Below, piece by piece: positions 28,501 to 33,510 of a stretch of 42,009 bases of DNA; positions within the stretch are counted from its first letter, which is position 1, and each line of letters starts with the position of its first letter. The notes under the pieces are model-generated. The model saw only the letters and a program-made list of their open reading frames with translations, searched no databases and was not told the DNA's origin. Position numbers and translations under genes: made by a program. The stretch covers positions 1 to 42,009 of the IMG/VR virus record IMGVR_UViG_3300030329_001120; one strand, written 5' to 3'. Source of the stretch: a virus.

Positions 28501-29713
28501 AAGGTTATTTGGAATAGGATTTGCAGGATATGCTATGCCTCATGCTTTTACTTTACTTGCTGGGACATGGGCTACTGCCCTTGAGTTTATAAAAAATCTA
28601 TTTGATGATGAACCAGAAGAAGGAGAAAATGAATTAATGAATTGGAAACTCATGAATGGAAAACAAGATAAAGTTGGAGGATGGGAGTTTTTTGAAAGTT
28701 TATCTGATTATTACGAAGTTAAAAAGTTTGATGATTGGGAAAAAACAGGATTAGATGATATGGATAGAGATAAAATGATTCAGTTATTTTTGCCACCTTG
28801 GATGAAGTATGGAGATGTAAAACTTGTTTCTGCTCAATCAAATGAAAATGGAGACTTTGATGGCACAATGTATGTTTGGAACTCAACTGATAATATGTCT
28901 GATGGTATATTTAGAGAATTTGTTAACTCAATTTTTAACCCACCTGAAGACGATCCATCTTTTGACACAAAGATATTTAATGATGTTTTACACACCACAT
29001 TAGATCCATTTATTAGTCCAAGTATGATGACTCAATTAATTCTTGAGACTGGTAGAAATAAAAAGAAATCTGGAGCTAGTATATGGGATGAAGATGACAT
29101 TGGTCGTGATAAATTTACAAAATGGCTTTCTTATACCTTAAAAGCTGGGGCACCTGGCTTTGCGACACAGGTATATGATTTATTAGAAAGTTGGCAGCCT
29201 GACACATTTTTAAGTGAAGATGAGTTGAAGTATATGAAAAAAAGTTTTTTACACGAAGCAATGTCTTTTACTGGTAATAGGTTCTCTAGATTTAATATAC
29301 AAGAAAATTTTAAATATGGAGTGAAAGAAGTAATTACTAACTTAAACAACACAAAGCCAAGAGAAAAAGAAGAAGTCAATGTTTTTAATAGGGTTAAAAG
29401 ACAAATGGAATATTTAGATAAATTATATTTGTATTCTGAATTTTTTGGTATAGAAACAGAAGGTGTAAAAAAAGCTTTGATTAAATCTATGGAAGATAAA
29501 TTTAACAGGAGTGAAACTAATAGAGATAATATAATTCTACAGTATTATCCTGGATATAATTCTAATGATGAACTTTACATGTTCTTAAATAGAGATAGGG
29601 TTTCTCAACCTGATTTTGAAACATGGTCAAAGTCCAATGACTGGGCAGAGATTTTAAAACCTTGGCAAACAGAACAAGTACAAGATATAAGAGAAAAAGA
29701 ATTAAGTAATTAA
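19592..29713 (+). CDS. Giant polyvalent internal virion protein with M15 peptidase and HEAAH metallopeptidase motifs
   Basis: A 3373-aa protein, the largest gene in the window. N-terminal short motifs (ELAKRLKEKYPQYQTMDDQE) are followed by a peptidase M15 (VanY-like) domain at about 190-300. It has SAFRDEELN with Arg220, the zinc motif S-Y-H236-xx-G-x-A-x-D243-L, and HVH with His292. This predicts cleavage of peptidoglycan stem peptides during DNA entry. A Gly-rich amphipathic region is near 830-925, and charged linkers lie at 1247-1290 and 1480-1510. HEAAH at 1615-1619, with a downstream PLAEALAEFLAD, suggests a second zinc peptidase. Large-polyvalent-protein-type segments follow (GTPKQWIKEIKRVGDRN; WSPKTHVRNFFGNMYFASING near 2760), then a strongly hydrophobic stretch near 2970-3000. 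It is probably ejected with the DNA. No RNA polymerase DxDxD-type motif was seen. Confidence 0.75.
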   Translation: MTQDDKITIEELAKRLKEKYPQYQTMDDQELVDKVLSKYPEYQNVLKKKDQSEEDLLDVESGTSDVDDTGLDSSEVEQNTPVYTINGENSSKESVLESINNEEFIEGIANGDNNIDIQNDEVTAQTLIDSVNSFKKRKEEENNTPNLSLNEQVDQELLKSDPTRAVSKESLVPIFTQENKISTTDGLTHNAVNPVVNQALSEMRDVWPEQPLLNVESAFRDEELNKSVGGHNHSYHLHGMALDLTGDSAKVFLNWVNTTEQGKAWAEKWTESADGGIGVILESEGTSKEHVHVQFKKELGKPITNSQPPELPEGNMETIERKTQENQPDIADDGWVSGDAPMMSLLGMTRRDQQSKLSEIDNTYSNFNIEDVSDLYNEQELKHLRDKLESEELMVTKGRTPGMVKKRGFGITDPWWKSDEYFNELLNRPRKIIQDYLNSGWEHVGNRSYKHTETGIVISPEDSQGRNPLIANNSAIPKMIKLSRENPDYFNEINDTKIKELYKEFNPIRFNYLQQEIDTKDEGDKKELLEQQLKNEMGEFVLSKKNSILTNLEKTIPKDFNEKTIEFGKKLSLIEDWLTKQQKLINSYPKTAYGFVDTRYMSEKDIEDYNNLVKGYNEQYNGTYKNLLNEQNKLFEENPNIDTINNLSKGFNETVKYLNAVKENEVWQSHYNKIKKRQEIVDKTWNEMNWSEVPAFVLAQLGSDLTGNLLKGISSTPEQIKSIFSYENEFDWTDMVAKEVADAWETSPFNIAKPTALNNAEALGKVYSSKVNGNSVYFDDKGKIKHILNSDGLKVENGTDAYKEIVEEYNKNQESYPIEESYQWGNTLYNVMHAGGGFAIDMGLAWLTRGRAKAFGAGLKAQRYAFTGGLYGATNLRMYHGFKEEAINQGMLPGDASRFANEATAIVSAVEILTPDFGMLSPGTKKLATDKVFDALTKTTKKEAVTDIIRKNTIRNTAFYGVMEGSEEVLQSQGVEALKDNYYREYNFETEGLTRASAEEFFIGAILGGGTTFVSNRNTSRDYIESDLYKDALLTSYNNYKSKGGEADIFSYIDNMVGKNISPDKKFTNTDAKKLKDNLTNLFGELDNLVGDNQLYDNDLSKRELLNLIEARKNAEALQGSLDPVQAEMMKSRLKDYNSSMDKILKGADPIKVMSDLAIKNDDAVNNYIRGFAKSEDIPEGAKAIIRQLSGGKITTESQQKMYLTALQNDIKRLDSMDPDKMTDVDKKKLTLYKRIEKDISNLKVKKDETTTTTATGTEAGRTARGTEGEGIGEDTEQVATESEKTTLNQNIGKRVSYKGKRGILGKDKNGNFIIKPEGKGRGIKIKGVKRGNMRMGTVGLKYEGANVGVDSNNKLTIDGQDSGEIVGLYKDDSGSLGGVITIDDNVGDLIVDKDKTISKLKRLQKRRNEGKISQREFLNKVNEIQGLNVLTDSDVKFNAAATKLTNDIVNQGGIDVITMEDVEQMIEEAISELGQEYETKSQKSKQEKSNQSKRDKKENIKDDKRSTKPLFDSREGTDIDSLIEEYDKLEGAEYKAKARILRQAKNLFQSQGQNIIIHQDTASEVEYFINQGKSPTEAMYLAMGGNGFNLESGLGNEATMHVNFELANDNTLFHEAAHPFVTSIFEAAKQGNKNAKKLVDSIETTLPKEYLDFGYNPRAGYAKNKDGKVPLDKNGNVDRKKVTNKYDSNGPLAEALAEFLADAGLKKFDDNQSNLNKAISYAKSTINSILGIETDNPVNISLEELSNLTNIDDVAQIFKESTSRGMTVNEKARGEVKPTIKKQVDNSTPGEVIAENVTITSVDSDIGQNVSPTSVDNVERTFEEGDVIRADRGDYEGQTFTVIAADKALTGLVKSPTGLEMEFKGGMYFPYAFKGYAWAVDGTQVGTKLINAAKKTDGRVAIMIQADAGINGSLLMSQYIINEFQNVIDNKIASKKDVLEFINGKLNNTKIRSAIDKRNLLGKRKGIKSLDEIIPIFEKLDFGSRAKFVQQIVKAKDSTLSKFNLPGENKILEYVNDPDLKGVRKASVVSMVQIDVNDPNVIVDTKSSDYDGPIHESYRYLVKGSPIAVLNKSIPIEELVEEYKKDQYYKQGKYDTNLTLYSAGRQMPEVKFQTYGDDGFSSLDSSLEFTDIISGTPKQWIKEIKRVGDRNTLNELKFIGMRDFLKSVERSYADGLIPKAAIQDYISMNNTSIDIEENTMRISNPMFELSNVNFEDITNEDGERVLLIRDIKAPNREMMSNTPPTIRTLIKFASDNNYDTIAFENGSSFKGAKSEFFDSVVPEVMNDIISDINPSQGIVLTDVDNNGYVSIDITNSITSLSEDMSNPSSKAQVFDNKDKLFYTTNPKFQKFNRINSFKEFLNREVLPKGNIPESVFEMGVQAKSNIDAEKFELKKLIDRFRNIVERNQKGENPISLKEINDALTDPTAKIKSLNSELSMYESDLETLDRGGKSYAAGIVLEKIRNVEKTIKQLKDGHAGRATIKDLDSDPELQDLVKKVRRKIDSLSNKLKSVVTDGLGVVIDDNLGIYINRQYRIFNDTEYRDKMRNLIESMINEKVSTGKIKESIEGFEKEYNIIQSAMNLFSEKYKQYLQNQGLPSDEITEEKVLRFVSQLFLDNDSRDDFVKSVLKTRNINTNIFTTRKEIPDAIKDLYSPIENPVYNITNSITKMVDEYENLNFKAKTVEALNGILIFDDSNIPVGSDGDRYRNNKFTLKFNNKTYYTTKEIKEFIEGEELNYGKIMTLAQGLNGVLKLGKTVWSPKTHVRNFFGNMYFASINGHVPGSNFFESWKVMQNLFDSSTTQEREDMFATMIRAGIIDSVYADELKAILKESNLGKLGSELFENNVDVDAIKKKKPGLRKILNDFVNKAYLFEDVVWKGAGFLNEVQVYLDAGYTREQALKEASENIRGGYTTYSMVPKVGKRLRRSLFVSDFVSFPAEVVRTSVNAILIAKKQLMSGNPVLMTQGAKRLFGIGFAGYAMPHAFTLLAGTWATALEFIKNLFDDEPEEGENELMNWKLMNGKQDKVGGWEFFESLSDYYEVKKFDDWEKTGLDDMDRDKMIQLFLPPWMKYGDVKLVSAQSNENGDFDGTMYVWNSTDNMSDGIFREFVNSIFNPPEDDPSFDTKIFNDVLHTTLDPFISPSMMTQLILETGRNKKKSGASIWDEDDIGRDKFTKWLSYTLKAGAPGFATQVYDLLESWQPDTFLSEDELKYMKKSFLHEAMSFTGNRFSRFNIQENFKYGVKEVITNLNNTKPREKEEVNVFNRVKRQMEYLDKLYLYSEFFGIETEGVKKALIKSMEDKFNRSETNRDNIILQYYPGYNSNDELYMFLNRDRVSQPDFETWSKSNDWAEILKPWQTEQVQDIREKELSN

Positions 29714-29715
29714 AT

Positions 29716-30216
29716 ATGAAATTAGAAGTATTAAGAATATCAAGTGGCCCAGACTCAACCTCTGGAATATTATTTATAGTAGATGATTCTGCAGAAAACC
29801 CACATGGAGAAGGTTTTAGATGTAAAAGAAGTTTTGTGTGTTATACATTAGAAGATGAACATAGAGATGAAAAAAAATATGGAGAAACAAGGATCCCTGC
29901 TGGGACATATAAAATTAAACTTAGAAAAGAAGGTGGATACCATCAAAAATATTCTAAAAGATTTCCTAAAATTCATCGTGGTATGCTTCATATTACTGAC
30001 GTACCTAACTTTGAGTACATCCTTATTCATTGTGGTAATACTGATGAGCATACTGCAGGATGCTTACTCGTGGGGGACTCGCAAGAAAACAATCAAATAA
30101 ATGAAAATGGTTTTATAGGTAAGTCAACACAGGCTTATAAAAGAATATATCCTAGGATAGCAGAAGCCTTAGTTAATAACAAAGAGGTGTTAATAACTTA
30201 CAAAGATATTGCCTAA
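29716..30216 (+). CDS. DUF5675-family protein, putative cell-wall/lysis enzyme
   Basis: A 166-aa protein that closely fits the DUF5675 pattern: GETRIPAGTYKIKLRKEGG (57-75), KRFPKIHRGMLHITDVPNFE (81-100), ILIHCGNTDEHTAGCLLVGD (102-121). Conserved His92, His105 and Cys116 resemble the His/Cys layout of L,D-transpeptidase-like folds, so action on peptidoglycan is plausible but unproven. The gene lies 2 bp after the giant virion protein, at the end of the late operon where an endolysin is expected. No other lysozyme-like gene is seen on this strand, and the holin lies on the other strand. Family confidence is high and functional confidence low. Confidence 0.7.
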   Translation: MKLEVLRISSGPDSTSGILFIVDDSAENPHGEGFRCKRSFVCYTLEDEHRDEKKYGETRIPAGTYKIKLRKEGGYHQKYSKRFPKIHRGMLHITDVPNFEYILIHCGNTDEHTAGCLLVGDSQENNQINENGFIGKSTQAYKRIYPRIAEALVNNKEVLITYKDIA

Positions 30217-30233
30217 CTAACAAATAAATTCAC

Positions 30234-30241
30234 TATATTTG
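30234..30241 (+). promoter_or_regulatory. Candidate -7 box before the HNH/zinc-finger gene group
   Basis: TATATTTG in the 107-bp gap after the DUF5675 gene matches TAnnTTTG. The only upstream partner is TTG at 30209-30211, 22 bases away, so the -33 fit is poor. A transcript from here would carry the G-run/C-run hairpin at 30269-30305 in its leader, before the ATG at 30324. Confidence 0.4.
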
Positions 30242-30268
30242 ACAGTAAGTTTCATAATGTTTAGTTTT

Positions 30269-30305
30269 GGGGGGTTTTGTTTGATTCTGTATTAAACTGC
30301 CCCCC
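30269..30305 (+). terminator. G6/C6 hairpin, terminator or leader attenuator
   Basis: Six G (30269-30274) pair with six C (30300-30305). Inside the loop, GTTT (30279-30282) pairs with AAAC (30294-30297). Only a mixed ATCCTTTTAATT follows, so the U-tract is weak. It may end the late transcript after the DUF5675 gene. It may also act in the leader of the small genes that follow. Confidence 0.5.
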
Positions 30306-30323
30306 ATCCTTTTAATTAGTAAT

Positions 30324-30605
30324 ATGAGAGATTATAAAGACGAATATAAGAAGTTTCAATCTAGCCCTAAGCAAAGAGCTAATAATAGAAAAAGAAAGAG
30401 AGATAGGTATAAGTTAGAAAAGGGTGGAAAGGTTTCTAAGTTTGATGGAAAGGAAGTTCATCATACTGAGGGTATAAACTCAAATAAACTAAGCGTTGTG
30501 TCTGCTAAAAAAAATAGAGGTAAAAAAGGGGAAGGAGGAAGAAAGAAAGGTGTTGGACATAATTACCCTAAAAAAAGAAAGTACGTAAAACGTAATGTCA
30601 ATTAA
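30324..30605 (+). CDS. Small basic HNH-like protein
   Basis: A 93-aa, highly basic protein. The start (MRDYKDEYKKFQSSPKQR) and the later KEVHHTEG (43-50) followed by LSVVSAKKNRGKK resemble a widespread family of short phage proteins with a degenerate HNH fold (typically 'DVDHKDGN ... LRVVSAS-NR'). Here the first His pair is kept (His46, His47), while the Asp of the canonical motif is replaced by Glu44. DNA binding or nicking is plausible, and catalytic activity is uncertain. It overlaps the next gene by 11 bases. Confidence 0.55.
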   Translation: MRDYKDEYKKFQSSPKQRANNRKRKRDRYKLEKGGKVSKFDGKEVHHTEGINSNKLSVVSAKKNRGKKGEGGRKKGVGHNYPKKRKYVKRNVN

Positions 30606-30990
30606 AGAAAAAAAAACAAAGCAGCTAGGAATGAATCCTGGAACTGCTGCCCATAGACTTAGAAAATCTATTTTATTTAGCTTTGCTAAGAAGTTGGGAT
30701 TTAATTGGTGTTACCAATGTGCAACAGAAATAGTAGATATAGATAATTTTACAATAGAACATAAAAAACCTTGGTTAGATTCTGATAATCCACCTGAGGT
30801 TTTTTTTGATCTAGACAATATAGCGTTTTCACATGCTGGTTGTAATTATCGTGCAGCTAGAGTTAAACATGGTATGCCATGTCCATCAGTTACAGCCTAC
30901 AGAAAAGGATGTAGATGTGATGGGTGTAAAAAAGCTAGAGCTGAATATAGAAAGAAAAGAAAAGAATTAAAAGGAAGAAAAAATGAGTAA
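30595..30990 (+). CDS. HNH endonuclease
   Basis: A 131-aa protein with a Cys-Cys HNH domain: CYQC (Cys39, Cys42), the core IEHKKPW (His56), DLDNIAF with Asn75, and SHAGCN (His80, Cys83, Asn84). The C-terminal part has a second cluster, Cys96, Cys106, Cys108 and Cys111 (PCPSVTAYRKGCRCDGCKKARAEYRKK). This is a small basic zinc module often fused to phage HNH proteins. Such HNH enzymes assist terminase in DNA packaging in several phages or act as free-standing homing nucleases. The gene starts inside the previous one, so it is co-translated, and it overlaps the next by 8 bases. Confidence 0.75.
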   Translation: MSIKEKKTKQLGMNPGTAAHRLRKSILFSFAKKLGFNWCYQCATEIVDIDNFTIEHKKPWLDSDNPPEVFFDLDNIAFSHAGCNYRAARVKHGMPCPSVTAYRKGCRCDGCKKARAEYRKKRKELKGRKNE

Positions 30991-31213
30991 ACCAAGTTTT
31001 ATAGATAAAGCAAAAAGTTTAATAAGAGACACAACAAACCACGTTCTAAATCGTGCACAAAACGTATCTAAAGAAGAGTATTTAAGGAGAGCTATGGTAT
31101 GTGATACTTGTGTTCACTTTGTGAAAAAAGATAATATATGTGGTGTTTGTGGTTGCTACATGGATGTAAAAGCTAAATGGCAAACCTCAACTTGCCCTAA
31201 AGACAAATGGTAA
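30983..31213 (+). CDS. Small zinc-finger protein
   Basis: A 76-aa protein with an amphipathic, basic N-terminus (1-35) and a compact zinc module: Cys40-x2-Cys43, Cys53-x2-Cys56-x-Cys58, Cys71. The phrase GVCGCYMDVKAKW then CPKDKW is found in many small phage-encoded proteins of unknown role. It starts 8 bases before the end of the HNH gene, so the two are coupled. DNA or RNA binding, or a structural role, cannot be told apart. Confidence 0.65.
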   Translation: MSKPSFIDKAKSLIRDTTNHVLNRAQNVSKEEYLRRAMVCDTCVHFVKKDNICGVCGCYMDVKAKWQTSTCPKDKW

Positions 31214-31214
31214 T

Positions 31215-31358
31215 ATGAAAAGAATTGGTTTTGGTTTTCAGTTTTCTAATGGCATAGTATTTGGCATAAGACATTACGAGCCAGACAACGTATGTAACTA
31301 TTATGAAGTTCAGGTATTCTTAGGCTTTATGGTTGTATTTGTAACTATAGAATATTAG
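31215..31358 (+). CDS. Small hydrophobic protein, 47 aa
   Basis: ATG at 31215 lies one base after the previous stop and gives MKRIGFGFQFSNGIVFGIRHYEPDNV... with an FLGFMVVFVTIEY C-terminus. Tiny proteins of this style (GFG...FGIRHYEP...YYEVQVFLG) occur next to zinc-finger and HNH genes in Bacteroidota phages, as far as I recall. The C-terminal hydrophobic stretch is too short for a secure membrane call. Its TAG overlaps the stop of the convergent minus gene, and it is the last gene on this strand. Confidence 0.5.
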   Translation: MKRIGFGFQFSNGIVFGIRHYEPDNVCNYYEVQVFLGFMVVFVTIEY

Positions 31359-31501
31359 AGCTTAGATTTAATAGAATTTATTCTACCCTGTATTTCGTCA
31401 ACCTTAGATTTAAACTTAGATCTCTTCATTCTCTTTCTAAGAATGTTTAACATTGTAAGCTTCTCTCTCTTAGCTTTATTTCTTGCATTAGCTTTTCCCA
31501 T
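31355..31501 (-). CDS. Small basic protein, 48 aa
   Basis: ATG at 31501 on the minus strand gives MGKANARNKAKREKLTMLNI..., a Lys/Arg-rich helical protein ending INSIKSKL. Its start overlaps the end of the upstream coiled-coil gene by 14 bases, so it is probably co-translated. Its stop at 31355-31357 overlaps the stop of the plus-strand 47-aa gene. The function is unknown, and its charge suggests nucleic acid binding. Confidence 0.55.
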   Translation of the reverse strand: MGKANARNKAKREKLTMLNILRKRMKRSKFKSKVDEIQGRINSIKSKL

Positions 31502-31835
31502 CTTCTTCTTTTACAGGCTCTAGTGTTACCTCTATATCTGTTTCTCCCTCTGTAATGATACCTCCCTGTCTTGTGAATGTTCCTTTCTCTATGTTTACAC
31601 TACCAACTCCATACTTCTTGTTTAATTTTTCAGAAATCTTTTGTTCTTTGTTTCTGTTTCCCTTAAGTCTAGCTGCCATATCTGACTCCATCTTCTCTAA
31701 TTCTGATAATCTAGAATTAAGCAATATGCAATCCATTTTTATTTTTCCAAAGTCAACCATCATTCTACTGTTTTCTGATCTTATTGCTCTGATTTCTTTT
31801 ATTTCTTTTTCTTCTAATTTAATTTCTTTTTCCAT
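31488..31835 (-). CDS. Coiled-coil protein downstream of the holin
   Basis: A 115-aa protein. Residues 1-75 are a Glu/Lys-rich heptad-like helix (IKLEEKEIKEIRAIRSENSR, NSRLSELEKMESDMAARL). A short beta-like tail follows (GSVNIEKGTFTRQGG, TDIEVTLEPV). It overlaps the holin gene by 17 bases and the next small gene by 14. No signal peptide or membrane segment is present, so a classical spanin is not supported. It might be a lysis accessory protein by position, but no family was recognised. Confidence 0.55.
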   Translation of the reverse strand: MEKEIKLEEKEIKEIRAIRSENSRMMVDFGKIKMDCILLNSRLSELEKMESDMAARLKGNRNKEQKISEKLNKKYGVGSVNIEKGTFTRQGGIITEGETDIEVTLEPVKEEDGKS

Positions 31836-32223
31836 TGTCTTTAATTTTATTATTAATTTTTACCTTCTCAATTGAACGACCAGCGAAGTACGCTGAGTAC
31901 ACGCAAAGTAGCAAAGTTTGATAAATTGGGACATATGCTGGTGAAATTGAAAATCCACCAAGGTTCCCATCAAACACTGATATTACCACAAACACGAAGG
32001 TTAAGAATATTAATGTTAGTGGTCTTATATTAGCTGGAAGCCATCCAGCTTTAGCGTCAGCCTCCCACCTTCTAGTCACCTGCTCTTGTGCGTTAGATTC
32101 TGCGTTAACCAAGATCTCTTTCATCTTGTTTTTTAAAGCTAACTTCTCTTCTTTAGTTGTTACACATTCATCAATAATGTTTGATGCATTACCAATAAGT
32201 GATTTAAAAATTCCTTGCAACAT
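31819..32223 (-). CDS. Holin, 3-TM (GTA/HP1 type)
   Basis: A 134-aa protein starting MLQGIFKSLIGNASNIIDE. A helical linker is followed by RRWEADAKAGWLPANIRP, the sequence that leads into membrane segments in the 3-TM holin family. The first segment is LTLIFLTFVFVVISVF (about 74-89) and the second YQTLLLCVYSAYFAGRS (about 104-120). The family's third segment would be the weaker N-terminal amphipathic part. The ATG at 32223 is chosen over one at 32304 because the family begins with a short amphipathic helix and the longer form would overlap the upstream nuclease gene by 101 bases. Holins open the inner membrane for lysis. It lies on the minus strand, opposite the late genes. Confidence 0.75.
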   Translation of the reverse strand: MLQGIFKSLIGNASNIIDECVTTKEEKLALKNKMKEILVNAESNAQEQVTRRWEADAKAGWLPANIRPLTLIFLTFVFVVISVFDGNLGGFSISPAYVPIYQTLLLCVYSAYFAGRSIEKVKINNKIKDNGKRN

Positions 32224-32803
32224 TGTGTTTTGATTTGCGTGTATATTTTTTCTTATTTTTATATGGCTTAGACCTAAGATCCATTCCATTGTTTTTAGCT
32301 TCAATATCAGAATCTCTTCTAACCATTTTAGCTATTCTCTTTTTGTCTGCCTCTGATATTTTTATTTTCTCTTTAATCATATCAATACATTGAAGTATTT
32401 GTTTTTTACTTCCAGGCATGTAAAGTTCGTAATTTAAATTGTTTTTTACAAGATAATGTTTAAATAGTTTCCATTTAAGGTTAAAAACATCAGACTTCAA
32501 TCCTTTTACTTCTATTATCCACCCATCCTTTAAGTTAGTAAAGTCAGGCAAGTAGGTAGTGGATCTAATACTACTCAAAGCTTGATCGAAAACCAACTTG
32601 CCCTTCTTTTTTCTTTTCTCTATGCTTACTCCTTCGTATTTAAGCTTATCCAAAAGTACAAATTTTTCTTTTTCATAATCAAATTTTATACCTTCTTTTT
32701 TTAATTCAGCATAGGTAAAAGCCTCCAGTCTTGACCTAAATTCTATTCCATCAATTTTGGTGGACTGAACATTCTTTACTCTACCTTTTTTATTCTTTTT
32801 CAT
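32204..32803 (-). CDS. PD-(D/E)XK endonuclease (T7 endonuclease I / DUF1064-like)
   Basis: A 199-aa protein. IDGIEFRSRLEAFTYAEL (17-34) supplies the early conserved Glu residues. The catalytic core is TYLPDF with Asp87, then WIIEVKG with Glu98 and Lys100. A helical KWKLFKHYLVKN follows. This arrangement fits small phage nucleases that resolve branched DNA or process recombination intermediates. The C-terminal 35 residues are very basic (KPYKNKKKYTRKSKHN), probably for DNA contact. It overlaps the holin gene by 20 bases and the upstream secreted-protein gene by 14. Confidence 0.7.
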   Translation of the reverse strand: MKKNKKGRVKNVQSTKIDGIEFRSRLEAFTYAELKKEGIKFDYEKEKFVLLDKLKYEGVSIEKRKKKGKLVFDQALSSIRSTTYLPDFTNLKDGWIIEVKGLKSDVFNLKWKLFKHYLVKNNLNYELYMPGSKKQILQCIDMIKEKIKISEADKKRIAKMVRRDSDIEAKNNGMDLRSKPYKNKKKYTRKSKHNVARNF

Positions 32804-33209
32804 AATCTAATATAGGAGTATTTGAAATATATTCCAAGCCTCTCCATTCTCTAGAGCTGTCGTACCATCCTGTAGTATTATTAAAATTATAAAACAAAAC
32901 AGCAACGTCTTCATTTATTTCAAGTTTATCTCCAAATGGAACTGCATAGACATGGTAGCCATCAGAGCCTTTGCCCATATATATAAATGGGTAGCTCACA
33001 CCTGTTTCCCATTGATTCATATAAACTCTGAATCCTGTTTCTGATATATGTATAAACATTGGTTCAGAATAAATATATACATCTCCAGTCTGCTCACCAT
33101 TTGACCACTCGTAATCTATAGACTCATTTGATTGATAAACTCCTGTCCTTATTTGCGAAATACCCTGTAACGACAGGAATAAGATCGCTAAAAAAATCAT
33201 CTTCTTCAT
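32790..33209 (-). CDS. Small exported protein, unknown function
   Basis: A 139-aa protein with a clear Sec signal peptide: MKKMIFLAILFLSLQGISQ, with likely cleavage after Gln19. No lipobox Cys is present, so it should be periplasmic or secreted. The mature part is rich in Tyr, Trp, Gly and acidic residues with beta-strand spacing (GDVYIYSEPMFIHISETGFRVY about 42-63; VAVLFYNFNNTTGWY). It has no cysteine. The ATG at 33209 follows an A/T-only leader. Exported phage proteins can alter surface receptors, block superinfection or act in lysis, but nothing in the sequence decides between these. Confidence 0.6.
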   Translation of the reverse strand: MKKMIFLAILFLSLQGISQIRTGVYQSNESIDYEWSNGEQTGDVYIYSEPMFIHISETGFRVYMNQWETGVSYPFIYMGKGSDGYHVYAVPFGDKLEINEDVAVLFYNFNNTTGWYDSSREWRGLEYISNTPILDYEKE

Positions 33210-33240
33210 AATAAATTAAATTAAATTAATACTAAATTAA

Positions 33241-33489
33241 CTACTCAGCTAAAGGCTTCTCCTCTAGTTTCTTTTCTGTAAGCTTTTTGCTCAATATTAT
33301 TTCCATAAAATAATCGTAGTGCTTTTTATAATCTTTTTCTGCGTTTTCTGTGTACCTAGCACCAACATACTCATGTATGTTTTCCACATATGGAGACCAT
33401 CCTAAGGCCTCCCATTTTTTTTCAACTTTTCTTTGAGCAAGTTTTGCTGCTAATTGCTCTGCGTGAATTTTAATTGTTGTATAACACAT
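33241..33489 (-). CDS. Hypothetical protein, 82 aa
   Basis: A hydrophilic helical protein (MCYTTIKIHAEQLAAKLAQR, then a KHYDYFMEIILSKK helix and a Lys/Glu-rich tail). No family was recognised. It is preceded by an A/T-only leader of 21 bases and followed by a 31-bp gap. It is part of the minus-strand operon by spacing and orientation. Confidence 0.5.
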   Translation of the reverse strand: MCYTTIKIHAEQLAAKLAQRKVEKKWEALGWSPYVENIHEYVGARYTENAEKDYKKHYDYFMEIILSKKLTEKKLEEKPLAE

Positions 33490-33510
33490 AATATATATAT
33501 TAATTAATAC

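Noticed and set aside
19592-29713. Search for a virion RNA polymerase in the giant protein
   Set aside because: No DFDGD- or DxDxD-type catalytic motif was seen; peptidase and polyvalent-type segments explain the visible parts.
29855-30100. An 81-codon open frame inside the DUF5675 gene, plus strand
   Set aside because: It is entirely inside a gene with clear family motifs, and its translation has no recognisable features.
31555-31875. A 106-codon plus-strand frame opposite the coiled-coil gene
   Set aside because: A shadow of the minus-strand gene; its hydrophobic composition is the reverse complement of Lys/Glu codons.
32224-32304. Longer N-terminus for the holin
   Set aside because: It would overlap the nuclease gene by 101 bases and add a charged segment not expected before MLQGIF.
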